Part shown: positions 1 through 5,238 of the stretch, piece after piece
Layout: each line of letters starts with the position of its first letter
How positions within the stretch are numbered: the stretch's first letter is position 1
Assembly (NCBI GenBank): GCA_900554935.1
Contig: USJF01000098.1
Location: 1 to 5,238, forward strand
DNA length: 5,238 nucleotides
Reading direction: 5' to 3'
DNA from: an uncultured Porphyromonas sp.
GTDB lineage: Bacteria > Bacteroidota > Bacteroidia > Bacteroidales > Porphyromonadaceae
Made by a program: the position numbers and the translations under genes
The notes under the pieces: model-generated
What the model was told of the DNA's origin: nothing
The model's database searches: none
Seen by the model: the letters and a program-made list of their open reading frames with translations, nothing else

Positions 1-136
1 GTTTCTATATTTACAATAAACCTCTATTCTGCAAGAGGAGGGGGATCCTTCGCCACCGTGCAACATTCTCAAGGTGTAAGGCATTAGGTACGCCTTTATA
101 ACTCACTGTAATTCAGTTTAGGACACAAGCTATTAT

Positions 137-197
137 TGAGTTTGTAACTAAGCCGTCATCGAGTTCGAAACTCAACGATGGCTTAGTTACAAACTCA
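137..197 (-). repeat. 61-nt near-perfect inverted repeat / hairpin
   Basis: The outer 18 bp (137-154 against 180-197) are perfectly complementary, starting TGAGTTTGTAACTAAGCC. Pairing continues without gaps towards a centre at 167, with mismatched pairs only at 155/179, 158/176 and 160/174 and a 3-nt loop CGA at 166-168, giving 26 Watson-Crick pairs of a possible 30. In plus-strand RNA only 155/179 becomes a G-U wobble. In minus-strand RNA both 158/176 and 160/174 become G-U wobbles, so the fold favours the operon-sense strand. It lies about 200 nt past the last operon gene and has no T-run after it, so it is not a classical intrinsic terminator. The strand is assigned from this pairing bias only. 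Confidence 0.75.
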
Positions 198-242
198 GCA
201 ATCGCTGAGTTCGAAACTCGGTAATTGATTGGTTACAAACCC
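138..242. repeat. Phased array of GTT-NNN-AAC dyads at exact 23-bp spacing
   Basis: Five 9-bp cores start at 140 (GTTTGTAAC), 163 (GTTCGAAAC), 186 (GTTACAAAC), 209 (GTTCGAAAC) and 232 (GTTACAAAC), each 23 bp from the next. Most extend to a 13-bp dyad, best GAGTT-CGA-AACTC, which is identical at 161-173 and 207-219. The copy at 232 has GGTT/AACC arms, a paired change that keeps the symmetry. The 14-bp spacers are more variable but related: spacer 1 resembles the reverse complement of spacer 2 at 11 of 14 positions. Weaker copies sit in the same phase at 94 (CTTTATAAC, 7 of 9 to the first core) and 278 (ATTACAAAA, 7 of 9 to the third), while the positions at 117 and 255 are degenerate. Conserved cores longer-lived than spacers suggest either repeated protein-binding sites or structured RNA. 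A CRISPR array is excluded because the repeats are too short and the spacers are related. Confidence 0.8.
192..211. repeat. 8-bp hairpin that competes with the 61-nt hairpin
   Basis: AACTCAGC (192-199) pairs with GCTGAGTT (204-211) around the 4-nt loop AATC. It joins dyad copies 3 and 4 of the array. It shares bases 192-197 with the right arm of the 137-197 hairpin, so the two folds cannot form together. The flanking GTT/AAC cores at 186 and 217 can add a few outer pairs. Confidence 0.6.
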
Positions 243-341
243 AATTTTTGGCTTAATAACCGATTGAATTATAATGGATTACAAAAACGACTTCGGACAA
301 TAAATATCCACCATATTAAGTCCATTGATAGCATGAAACAT

Positions 342-356
342 CAAGTAAGCTACTTG
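342..356. repeat. Small perfect inverted repeat near the end of the operon
   Basis: CAAGTA (342-347), loop AGC, then TACTTG (351-356) gives a 6-bp perfect stem. It lies about 40 nt beyond the stop codon of the last operon gene. In minus-strand RNA the T-run (360-367) comes before this stem rather than after it, so it does not have the layout of an intrinsic terminator. It may be chance or a weak 3'-end structure. Confidence 0.35.
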
Positions 357-395
357 CAGAAAAAAAATGAGGTATAAGCTCCTTCTCCTATCTAT

Positions 396-1061
396 CTAAC
401 TTTCGGAATTGAGGATAAAGGTATGGTCGATATGATAGACACGAGAGGCCAAGGCACGGAGATGGACTTCATTGTGCGACACCATCACAATAGCCGACTC
501 CTTCTGCAAGCTAGGTAAGAGAGAGAGCATAGAGGCCTCAAACTCTCGATCCACATAGGTGGAAGGTTCATCCAGCACCAAGAGCATAGGCTTACTCACA
601 AAGGCACGAGCCAAGAGCACCCTCTGTAGCTGTCCGCCTGAGAGGTGCCCGATGGCACGATTGGCGAACTTGGTCATTCCCACTGCCTCTAAAGCCTCCT
701 TGGCAAGTGCCCGCATCTCACTCGTTGCTCTGAGTGTTTTCCTTCCAAATAGACCGCTCAACACCACCTCCTCGACACTGATCGGAAACTCTCGGTCCAA
801 CTGATTTTGTTGCGGCATATAGCCTATAGAAATCTCCTTTACCGCTCTGCCCTCTTTGGAGAAATATCGGATAGAGCCACTCCGAGGGGATATTAGACCG
901 AGTAAAGCACGGATGAAAGTGGTTTTTCCAGCCCCATTCGGACCAGTAATCCCTACAAACTCATTGGGGAAAAGCTTGAAATTGACACCGGAGAGCAAGC
1001 TAGGCTCCTCCCCATATCCTAGCTCCACATTTTCGGCTATGATGATTGGTCTTTCTGCCAT
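396..1061 (-). CDS. Metal ABC transporter ATP-binding protein (ZnuC-like)
   Basis: This is the cytoplasmic ATPase of a cluster A-I type metal-uptake ABC transporter, which powers import of zinc, manganese or iron delivered by the binding protein encoded just upstream. The 221-aa chain is complete and of normal length. It shows Walker A GPNGAGKT (residues 40-47), Q-loop Q84 in YMPQQ, signature LSGGQ (140-144), Walker B LLVLDEP (160-166) and the switch histidine H196 in VSHNE. All catalytic residues are present, so the protein should be active. Its ATG overlaps the stop of the binding-protein gene by one base (TAATG), indicating translational coupling. It is the last gene of the block, and no permease follows within the 395 nt to the window edge. 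The metal cannot be read from an ATPase, so I give no gene symbol. Confidence 0.92.
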   Translation of the reverse strand: MAERPIIIAENVELGYGEEPSLLSGVNFKLFPNEFVGITGPNGAGKTTFIRALLGLISPRSGSIRYFSKEGRAVKEISIGYMPQQNQLDREFPISVEEVVLSGLFGRKTLRATSEMRALAKEALEAVGMTKFANRAIGHLSGGQLQRVLLARAFVSKPMLLVLDEPSTYVDREFEASMLSLLPSLQKESAIVMVSHNEVHLRALASRVYHIDHTFILNSES

Positions 1062-1921
1062 TACCTAAATATCTCAATCAGTTGCTTCATCTCAGCGCCC
1101 CAATCCTCAGCCAGGGGGTCGATCGCAACCACCCTCAAGCCTAGCTCACTAGCCACTGCTTCGGCATTTTTGATATCAAACTCAGCCTGTACCAGCACCA
1201 CCTTTGTATCAAGGCTTCTAGCCCGCTCAATTAGCGCCACCAAATACTTAGATGTAGGCTCCACCCCATCCTCCTCGATAGGTAATTGAGTCAGCCCCCA
1301 CTCCCGCGCAAAGAGGGTCAGAGAGGGGTGATAGATCACGAAAGCGAGCCCCTCTCGTCCCTTAAGAACCTCAGTGCCCAACTGCTTAATTTCCTCTAGC
1401 TCTGGCGCCACCTTGGCCTTGTAATTGGCTTCAATCTCCTCCCGATGTTCAGGGAAAAGCTCTTCTAATGCAACTAATATCGCCTTGGCCATCGCTTCAC
1501 CGCCAGAGAGCGAAGTCCAGTAGTGCGGGTCGCCCAAAGCGTGGAGATGCCCCTCCAGACTCCCTACCTGCAATGCCTTGGGCAACTGCTTTCCGAGGTC
1601 AATGTATGCTACCTCCTTCGGCAAAATAGCTACCCATTGAGCTTCAAAAGGGAGTGAACCAATAGCGAAGTAGGCGACCGAGCTCTGTAGCATGGCAATA
1701 TCTCGGGGCGAAGGATCGTAAGTCTCAGGATTACTTCCTCGTGGGACCACCACATGCACCTCTGCTAGATCTCCCACCATACGCTCCACAAAGTACTTTT
1801 CGGGAAGCAGACTCACCGAAATGATAGGCCGCTCTACCCGTGCAGTAGAGCTACAAGCAGAGAAAAATAGGAGCAATGCCACGCAGAGCCCCCAGCCCAA
1901 GTATCTCTTATCCCACCGCAT
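1061..1921 (-). CDS. Metal ABC transporter substrate-binding lipoprotein (ZnuA/TroA-like)
   Basis: This is the extracytoplasmic metal-binding protein of the ABC importer. With the ATG at 1921 it has 286 aa and a compact lipoprotein signal: basic n-region MRWDKRYLGWG, hydrophobic core, then FFSAC with the lipidated Cys at residue 23. An upstream in-frame ATG at 1939 would add MFGLLV and lengthen the overlap with the exchanger gene from 14 to 32 bp; neither start has a good ribosome-binding site. Cluster A-I landmarks follow: NPETYDPSP (about 64-72), a short LEGHLHALGDPHYW segment (about 122-135), IYHPSLTLFAREWGL (about 196-210) and AIDPLAEDW (about 266-274). Ligand histidines in DPH (133) and YHP (198) and an acidic residue (D268 or E247) are in place. 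The usual first histidine (PH.Y.P) is replaced by Glu66, so specificity is uncertain. It is coupled to the ATPase gene by TAATG. Confidence 0.88.
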   Translation of the reverse strand: MRWDKRYLGWGLCVALLLFFSACSSTARVERPIISVSLLPEKYFVERMVGDLAEVHVVVPRGSNPETYDPSPRDIAMLQSSVAYFAIGSLPFEAQWVAILPKEVAYIDLGKQLPKALQVGSLEGHLHALGDPHYWTSLSGGEAMAKAILVALEELFPEHREEIEANYKAKVAPELEEIKQLGTEVLKGREGLAFVIYHPSLTLFAREWGLTQLPIEEDGVEPTSKYLVALIERARSLDTKVVLVQAEFDIKNAEAVASELGLRVVAIDPLAEDWGAEMKQLIEIFR

Positions 1922-2876
1922 GACCAATAATCCAAACATTATAAAGGAGGAAAACTAGCAACATCAGCCCGCCTTCAGCACGCTTGATCTCTCGCTTTCC
2001 CCAAAAAAGCGCCGTACAAAGTGCTAGCACCATTGCCAGTAATTGCATCCAGATATCCAGAGAAGTAAACTGAAGGTCTCTCAGTGGGTGCACCGTCCCC
2101 GCAATTCCTAGTACAAAGAAGATATTAAAGATATTACTCCCCACCACATTGCCCACAGCTATCCCCGTATTGCCTTTTGCTGCGGCTACTAGAGAGGTTG
2201 CTAGCTCTGGTAGCGACGTTCCCCACGCCACAAGGGTTAGTCCAATCAGCGTATCACTCACCCCGAGAGAAGTGGCAATTTTGGTTGCATGGTCCACAAA
2301 GAGCTTTCCACCATAGACCAGCCCCGCTAAGCCACCTACTAGATAGATCAAAGCCAAGAGCCAGTGCAGAGGGCGTCCACTAGCTTCAGCCTCAGCACCA
2401 TTATCACCTTGCTTTCCCACCACAATCGTATAAAGGAGAAATAGTACCCCAAAGAGTACCAAGGTCAAAGCCTCCGAACGACTTACCAGCGAAGGCATCC
2501 CATCCAAAGCCATATCCGAGAGCACCAATATCAAGAGTATAGAGGCCACTAAAGCGATAGGAAGGTCAAAACGAAGTGTATTCAACGACACCGGTACGGG
2601 ACGAACCAAGGCCACCGCTCCCAGCACACAGAGTACATTAAATATATTACTTCCGATCACATTCCCTACTGCGATACCTCCGCTTCCCTCCAGACTTCCT
2701 ATCACGCTCACCACCAATTCAGGTGCCGAGGTACCAAAAGCCACAATCGTAAGCCCAATAATCAATTGGGGAATACGTAGCCGCTGAGCTATGGCCGAGG
2801 CCCCATCCGTTAGAAAGTTTGCTCCAGCTACTATCAGAGCCATCCCCACTATCACTAATATCACTTCACTCCACAT
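1908..2876 (-). CDS. CaCA-family calcium/sodium antiporter (YrbG-like)
   Basis: This inner-membrane exchanger is predicted to extrude Ca2+ (or another divalent cation) against Na+ or H+. The 322-aa protein has the duplicated CaCA architecture with roughly ten membrane segments. Alpha-1 carries GTSAPE (49-53, acidic E53) and GNVIGSNIFN (71-80). Alpha-2 carries GTSLPE (219-224, E224) and GNVVGSNIFN (242-251). A short hydrophilic, acidic linker at about 155-168 separates the halves, and there is no large regulatory loop, as in prokaryotic members. The start is ATG at 2876, seven bases after the stop of the phosphatase gene; AAAGGG overlapping that stop makes a modest ribosome-binding site. The 3' end overlaps the metal-binding lipoprotein gene. 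Family assignment is firm, but the transported ion is inferred. Confidence 0.93.
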   Translation of the reverse strand: MWSEVILVIVGMALIVAGANFLTDGASAIAQRLRIPQLIIGLTIVAFGTSAPELVVSVIGSLEGSGGIAVGNVIGSNIFNVLCVLGAVALVRPVPVSLNTLRFDLPIALVASILLILVLSDMALDGMPSLVSRSEALTLVLFGVLFLLYTIVVGKQGDNGAEAEASGRPLHWLLALIYLVGGLAGLVYGGKLFVDHATKIATSLGVSDTLIGLTLVAWGTSLPELATSLVAAAKGNTGIAVGNVVGSNIFNIFFVLGIAGTVHPLRDLQFTSLDIWMQLLAMVLALCTALFWGKREIKRAEGGLMLLVFLLYNVWIIGHAVG

Positions 2877-2883
2877 ATTCCCT

Positions 2884-3456
2884 TTACCAATAGATTACCT
2901 CCCGCTCATCAAGATCAGCATACTCCAGTGAAGTAACCGAACCATACAGCGGAACGTCAATAAATAGCTGCTCTCTACGAAGTAACCCCTCCAAAGAGCG
3001 CGCCGAATTAATCACACCACCATGGCAAAAGACCAGCACACGGTGGTACCCTCCACACCTCAAGTCCGTCACAAAGTCAGACACCCTTGCCAATAGCTCC
3101 CCCACACTCTCTCCATTAGGAGGCAGTATGTCGCCATATTCATCGAGCAATTCAGGCGACTTCCTGGAGAGCTCATCGATCTCCTCCCATCTCAGCCCCT
3201 CGAAGTCACCGAAGTTGCGCTCGGCCACACGGCTATCTACCACCGCGCGATCACCAAAGCCACAAGCCTCACAGAGCTTTCTAGCCCGAGACAAAGGACT
3301 ACAAAAGACCGCATCATAGTGCCGTACGACCAACAGTCGGCGCACCTCAAGAGCTTCCTCCCGAAAGGTATCCGCCACACTGATATCACTTGCTCCGTAG
3401 CAGATATCCCCCGATATCTTGAGCGATGTATGGCGTGTCCAGTCTACTCTAAGCAC
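2884..3456 (-). CDS. Histidine phosphatase family protein (CobC-like)
   Basis: This is a phosphoglycerate-mutase-fold phosphatase of 190 aa, close to normal length for the family. The phospho-acceptor motif is TRHT with R8 and H9, followed by the ICYGASD signature (18-24) typical of CobC-like alpha-ribazole phosphatases. SPLSRA (R57), AERNFGDFEG (E79) and CHGG (H145) complete the expected active site. The start is GTG at 3456: the catalytic RHT begins at codon 8 and an in-frame stop lies five codons further upstream, so no other standard start fits. GTG overlaps the TAG of the S4 gene by one base and has a strong ribosome-binding site. No cobalamin gene is adjacent, so a role in the nucleotide loop of B12 is not supported by context; another small phosphomonoester substrate is possible. 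Confidence 0.88.
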   Translation of the reverse strand: MLRVDWTRHTSLKISGDICYGASDISVADTFREEALEVRRLLVVRHYDAVFCSPLSRARKLCEACGFGDRAVVDSRVAERNFGDFEGLRWEEIDELSRKSPELLDEYGDILPPNGESVGELLARVSDFVTDLRCGGYHRVLVFCHGGVINSARSLEGLLRREQLFIDVPLYGSVTSLEYADLDEREVIYW

Positions 3457-3809
3457 TAGTACTCCTCCCCCTCATAATTCTTTCCACGGCGCTTTTTTCG
3501 GAAGTCCTTTCGCCCCTTCCGTAGCTCCTTACTCTTCGGATGGTCCATAAAGGCCTGCTCATCCTGCATTCCTCTTCCATACCGTTCACCCGTCTGCCGC
3601 TCCGCAGCCTCACGTGCAAACTTTCGGAAGAGCCCCTTCAGCGGTATCGCCACATCATCGAGCAACACCTCATCCTCCACTCCCGCCTTATCTCCGATCC
3701 CCACCAGCGAGCCATTCACCTTCACACGTCCACCGCGGATCAGTTCCTCCGCCTCCTTGCGCGTATACTCATGGTATTCGCTAATAATACGACTAACGCG
3801 TACCTCCAT
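3456..3809 (-). CDS. Stand-alone S4-domain RNA-binding protein
   Basis: This 117-aa protein begins with an S4 RNA-binding fold (about 2-57). Its pattern, RVSRIISE followed by RKEAEELIRGGRVKVNG (17-33) and a GDKAGVEDEVLLDD turn, resembles the N-terminal S4 module of RsuA/RluB-type pseudouridine synthases. The synthase domain is missing: instead there is a linker and a very basic tail (94-110, KSKELRKGRKDFRKKRRGK-like), ending in the acidic YEGEEY. It most likely binds rRNA or tRNA, or assists ribosome assembly; HslR-like ribosome rescue is another possibility, but the sequence is not a clear HslR. ATG at 3809 has an A-rich leader (GAAAAAAGT) and no Shine-Dalgarno sequence, common in Bacteroidetes. 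It follows miaA after a 70-nt gap and is probably first in the five-gene block. Confidence 0.82.
   Translation of the reverse strand: MEVRVSRIISEYHEYTRKEAEELIRGGRVKVNGSLVGIGDKAGVEDEVLLDDVAIPLKGLFRKFAREAAERQTGERYGRGMQDEQAFMDHPKSKELRKGRKDFRKKRRGKNYEGEEY
3462..3471 (-). promoter_or_regulatory. Strong Shine-Dalgarno site for the phosphatase, inside the S4 gene
   Basis: The minus strand reads GGGGGAGGAG here, with a perfect GGAGG seven bases before the GTG start of the phosphatase. The same bases are the GAG GGG GAG GAG codons for the EGEE near the end of the S4 protein. This supports the GTG start and translational coupling through the TAGTG overlap. The other genes in the window show weak sites or none. 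Confidence 0.7.
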
Positions 3810-3828
3810 ACTTTTTTCAATTGTCTCG

Positions 3829-3859
3829 TAAGACTACTTACTTATCAATACAGTTCATA
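3829..3859 (-). promoter_or_regulatory. Weak candidate promoter for the five-gene block
   Basis: In the 70-nt gap after miaA the minus strand has TATG (3859-3856), 19 bases, then TAGTCTTA (3836-3829). The Bacteroidetes consensus is TTTG, about 19 bases, TAnnTTTG, so this matches 3 of 4 and 4 of 6 defined positions. The -7-like element lies inside a small inverted repeat GTAAG-TAGT-CTTAC (3841-3828), which could be an operator or chance. The implied leader would be only about 12-20 nt. No intrinsic terminator is visible after miaA, so read-through from upstream is equally possible. Confidence 0.22.
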
Positions 3860-3879
3860 AAAAAGCTTTCCACCCCCCG

Positions 3880-4824
3880 TTACTCTTTATCTCCCCCGAA
3901 AATAGATGCCATCATCACCTCCGCCGTCTCCATAGGATCCTCCAATGGAGCTATATAGGTCAAGTCAAAGCCTCGACGCTCCATCCCCCTAGCCCACGTC
4001 ATCTGTCTCTTGGCAAATTGATGAATCGCCACCTCCAGCCCCTGCTGCATTTCCTCCCAAGTCCGCTCCCCCAGCAGATACTCCGTCACATAGCGATACT
4101 CTAGACCGTAACCCAAAAGCACCTCCTTCGGCACACGAGCCAAAAGCCCCTCCACCTCCTCCACAAGACCCGCCTCCAGGCGAGCCCTGAGGCGAGATGA
4201 AATCCTCGCTCTCCGCACCTCCCTACTTGGAGCAAGGCAAAAGATAGGCCCCCGCAACCCCTTGTGAGTATCACTACCTGAAGTAGTAAGAACCGAGTCC
4301 GACTCCTTTAGCTCAATTGCACGCACCAACCTTCGTGGGTTCGAGCCCTCCCCGCACTCTCCAGCTACTCCGCCGAGAGAGAGTAGTCGCGCCCTTAGCT
4401 CCTCGAGAGAGAGCTGCTCCAGCTCCGATCGAAGCTCCATATTGGGTGGCACATCCGATAGCTGATAGCCACCAAGGAGTGCCGATATATATAGCCCTGT
4501 ACCACCACACAATATCTTAGGCTGCTCCATAGGCAACTCATAATACGCATCGTAAAAGTCCTGCAGGTAGCGGTGCAGATCATACCGCTCCCCAGCCTCT
4601 GCAATATCAATGAGCCGATACGGCACCTCATAACCATCCGACAGCCGATACTCCCCGAGGTCCTTCCCCGTACCGATATCCATACCACGATAGACCTGAC
4701 GAGAATCAGCACTCAGCACCACCCCGCCCAGCATCTCCGCCAGCCGACATGCCACCGCCGTCTTACCACAAGCAGTAGGCCCATAAATCGTCACGATATC
4801 CACCCCCACAGGTAGAGCTTTCAT
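3880..4824 (-). CDS. miaA: tRNA dimethylallyltransferase (MiaA)
   Basis: MiaA transfers a dimethylallyl group to the N6 of A37 in tRNAs that read codons starting with U, stabilising codon-anticodon pairing; it acts in the cytoplasm. From ATG at 4824 the protein is 314 aa, normal for the family. Visible motifs are the P-loop GPTACGKT (15-22), SADSRQVYRGMDIGTGK (38-54) including the catalytic aspartate region, GGTGLY (107-112), NPRRLVRAIEL (about 162-172) and FAKRQMTWAR (270-279). A GTG directly before the ATG (4827) is an alternative start adding one residue. The ATG overlaps the stop of the upstream nucleotidyltransferase by one base (TGATG), so the two are probably co-translated. The DIGTGKDLGEY and VPYRLIDIAEAGERY segments recall the Bacteroidales branch of MiaA. 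Confidence 0.96.
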   Translation of the reverse strand: MKALPVGVDIVTIYGPTACGKTAVACRLAEMLGGVVLSADSRQVYRGMDIGTGKDLGEYRLSDGYEVPYRLIDIAEAGERYDLHRYLQDFYDAYYELPMEQPKILCGGTGLYISALLGGYQLSDVPPNMELRSELEQLSLEELRARLLSLGGVAGECGEGSNPRRLVRAIELKESDSVLTTSGSDTHKGLRGPIFCLAPSREVRRARISSRLRARLEAGLVEEVEGLLARVPKEVLLGYGLEYRYVTEYLLGERTWEEMQQGLEVAIHQFAKRQMTWARGMERRGFDLTYIAPLEDPMETAEVMMASIFGGDKE

Positions 4825-5238
4825 CACTTCTTAAGCAAAGGCGAAGGATAGACCCCCTTCTCGGTCAATTGCTCCAGCTTCGCTACCACACCAGGCCGAT
4901 CGGCAGCATAAGTAACCCCAAACCAAGTAGCCGAAGTATCAAGCACCTTACAGCTCGCCACCCCACGCTTCACAAGGTCATTCACCACCGTAGGGATATA
5001 AAACTCCCCCTTCTCACTCTGGAGATTGGCTTCCAAGAAGTGGACAAAAGCCTCCTGCGAATAGTCGAAGTACTCAGGAGTAAAGCCCCACATATTCATT
5101 GATACTGGAGTCTCCTCCCTAAGCACTACACGGTGCCCAGCTTCATCCTGAAAAGCAATCTCGCCCTTCTCATCACGAGCAATAGCAGTTCGCTCCACCA
5201 CCTCCGTAAGTAGTCCTTTGCCATCTACCTCGCAGACA
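4824..5238 (-). CDS. Nucleotidyltransferase family protein, C-terminal part (cut by window edge)
   Basis: The frame is open to the right edge, giving 137 complete codons before the stop; the N-terminal half with the nucleotide-binding motif lies outside the window. GTG at 5201 is an internal valine, because the codons before it (reading VCEVDGKGLLTE) continue the family alignment. The segment VSMNMWGFTPEYF (about 44-56 of the visible part), FYIPTVVNDL and WFGVTYAADRPGVV matches, from memory, the C-terminus of Bacteroidales proteins annotated as nucleotidyltransferase, related to sugar-1-phosphate nucleotidylyltransferases of about 300 aa. They are expected to activate a sugar or similar phosphate with an NTP; the substrate is unknown. 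The stop TGA overlaps the miaA ATG by one base, indicating a shared transcript with no obvious functional link. Confidence 0.85.
   Translation of the reverse strand, partial: VCEVDGKGLLTEVVERTAIARDEKGEIAFQDEAGHRVVLREETPVSMNMWGFTPEYFDYSQEAFVHFLEANLQSEKGEFYIPTVVNDLVKRGVASCKVLDTSATWFGVTYAADRPGVVAKLEQLTEKGVYPSPLLKK

Larger units (their letters stand above)
1..395. other. Gene-free intergenic stretch downstream of the metal-transport operon
   Basis: No reading frame of convincing length or recognisable product lies here. Very short frames run off the left edge (minus strand from an ATG at 84-82 to position 1; plus strand from position 1 to a stop at 85-87, and a second plus frame to about 99), but all are of a length expected by chance. 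The notable content is a 23-bp-period dyad array at about 92-288, with strong copies at 138-242, a 61-nt hairpin within it at 137-197, and a 6-bp-stem hairpin at 342-356. A run of eight A (T on the minus strand) at 360-367 lies just after the last operon gene in transcription order, but no stable stem immediately precedes it. I see no tRNA, rRNA or known riboswitch. Confidence 0.7.

Noticed and set aside
1..99. Short open frames running off the left edge: minus strand from an ATG at 84-82, plus strand to stops at 85-87 and about 97-99
   Set aside because: They are about 28-32 codons with no recognisable protein features, and both strands are open over the same bases, so they fit chance.
137..197. 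Insertion-sequence terminal repeats or a small MITE
   Set aside because: The flanks (TATTAT and GCAATC) show no target-site duplication, and the arms belong to the regular 23-bp array instead of bounding a separate element.
138..242. CRISPR array
   Set aside because: The repeated core is only 9-13 bp, the spacers are 14 bp and related to one another, and no cas gene is present.
360..367. Intrinsic terminator of the operon at the T-run after the last gene
   Set aside because: No stable GC-rich stem directly precedes the T-run in minus-strand RNA. The only perfect stem nearby (342-356) comes after it.
1942..1950. AAAGGAGG on the plus strand, resembling a Shine-Dalgarno site
   Set aside because: No plus-strand reading frame with coding character follows. 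The bases lie within the coding sequence of the minus-strand exchanger gene.
3540..3860. Plus-strand frame of 106 codons across the S4 gene
   Set aside because: It lies antisense to a protein with clear S4 motifs and has no recognisable domain of its own. The other antisense frames at 559-804, 856-1068, 2177-2383, 4317-4520 and 4573-4815 are rejected on the same grounds.
5199..5201. GTG as the true start of a 125-aa protein
   Set aside because: The frame is open to the window edge, and the codons before it continue the family sequence (VCEVDGKG...), so this is an internal valine of a truncated gene.

Overview
The window looks like ordinary chromosomal DNA from a Bacteroidales bacterium, probably a Porphyromonas-like one. 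This rests on protein flavour (a CobC-type phosphatase with an RHT start, a Bacteroidales-type nucleotidyltransferase C-terminus, a MiaA of the DIGTGKDLGEY type), roughly balanced base composition and mostly weak Shine-Dalgarno sequences. The genus is an inference from memory of these families.

All recognisable genes lie on the minus strand and read from right to left. At the right edge (5238 to 4824) is the C-terminal part of a sugar-phosphate-type nucleotidyltransferase whose stop overlaps the start of miaA (tRNA dimethylallyltransferase). A 70-nt AT-rich gap (3810-3879) with a weak promoter candidate follows. A tightly packed block of five genes comes next: a stand-alone S4 RNA-binding protein, a CobC-like histidine phosphatase, a CaCA-family Na+/Ca2+ exchanger, a cluster A-I (ZnuA/TroA-like) metal-binding lipoprotein and its ZnuC-like ATPase. 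Gene junctions are overlaps of 1 to about 14 nt or a 7-nt gap, so the block is very likely one transcript with translational coupling. The last three genes suit cation homeostasis. No ZnuB-like permease is present, and the solute-binding protein lacks the usual first histidine ligand.

The leftmost 395 nt have no convincing gene but are not featureless. Between about 138 and 242 the core GTT-NNN-AAC occurs five times at an exact 23-bp step (starts 140, 163, 186, 209, 232), with weaker in-phase copies at 94 and 278. Each core is a small dyad, usually AGTT-NNN-AACT; the last copy keeps its symmetry through paired changes to GGTT/AACC. Copies 1-3 together form a gapless 61-nt hairpin (137-197) that pairs better in the minus-strand (operon-sense) RNA than in the plus-strand RNA. 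A competing hairpin joins copies 3 and 4. This phased dyad array is the most unusual thing in the window. It could be a multi-site protein-binding element, a structured 3' RNA or an intergenic repeat family, and the sequence alone does not decide which.
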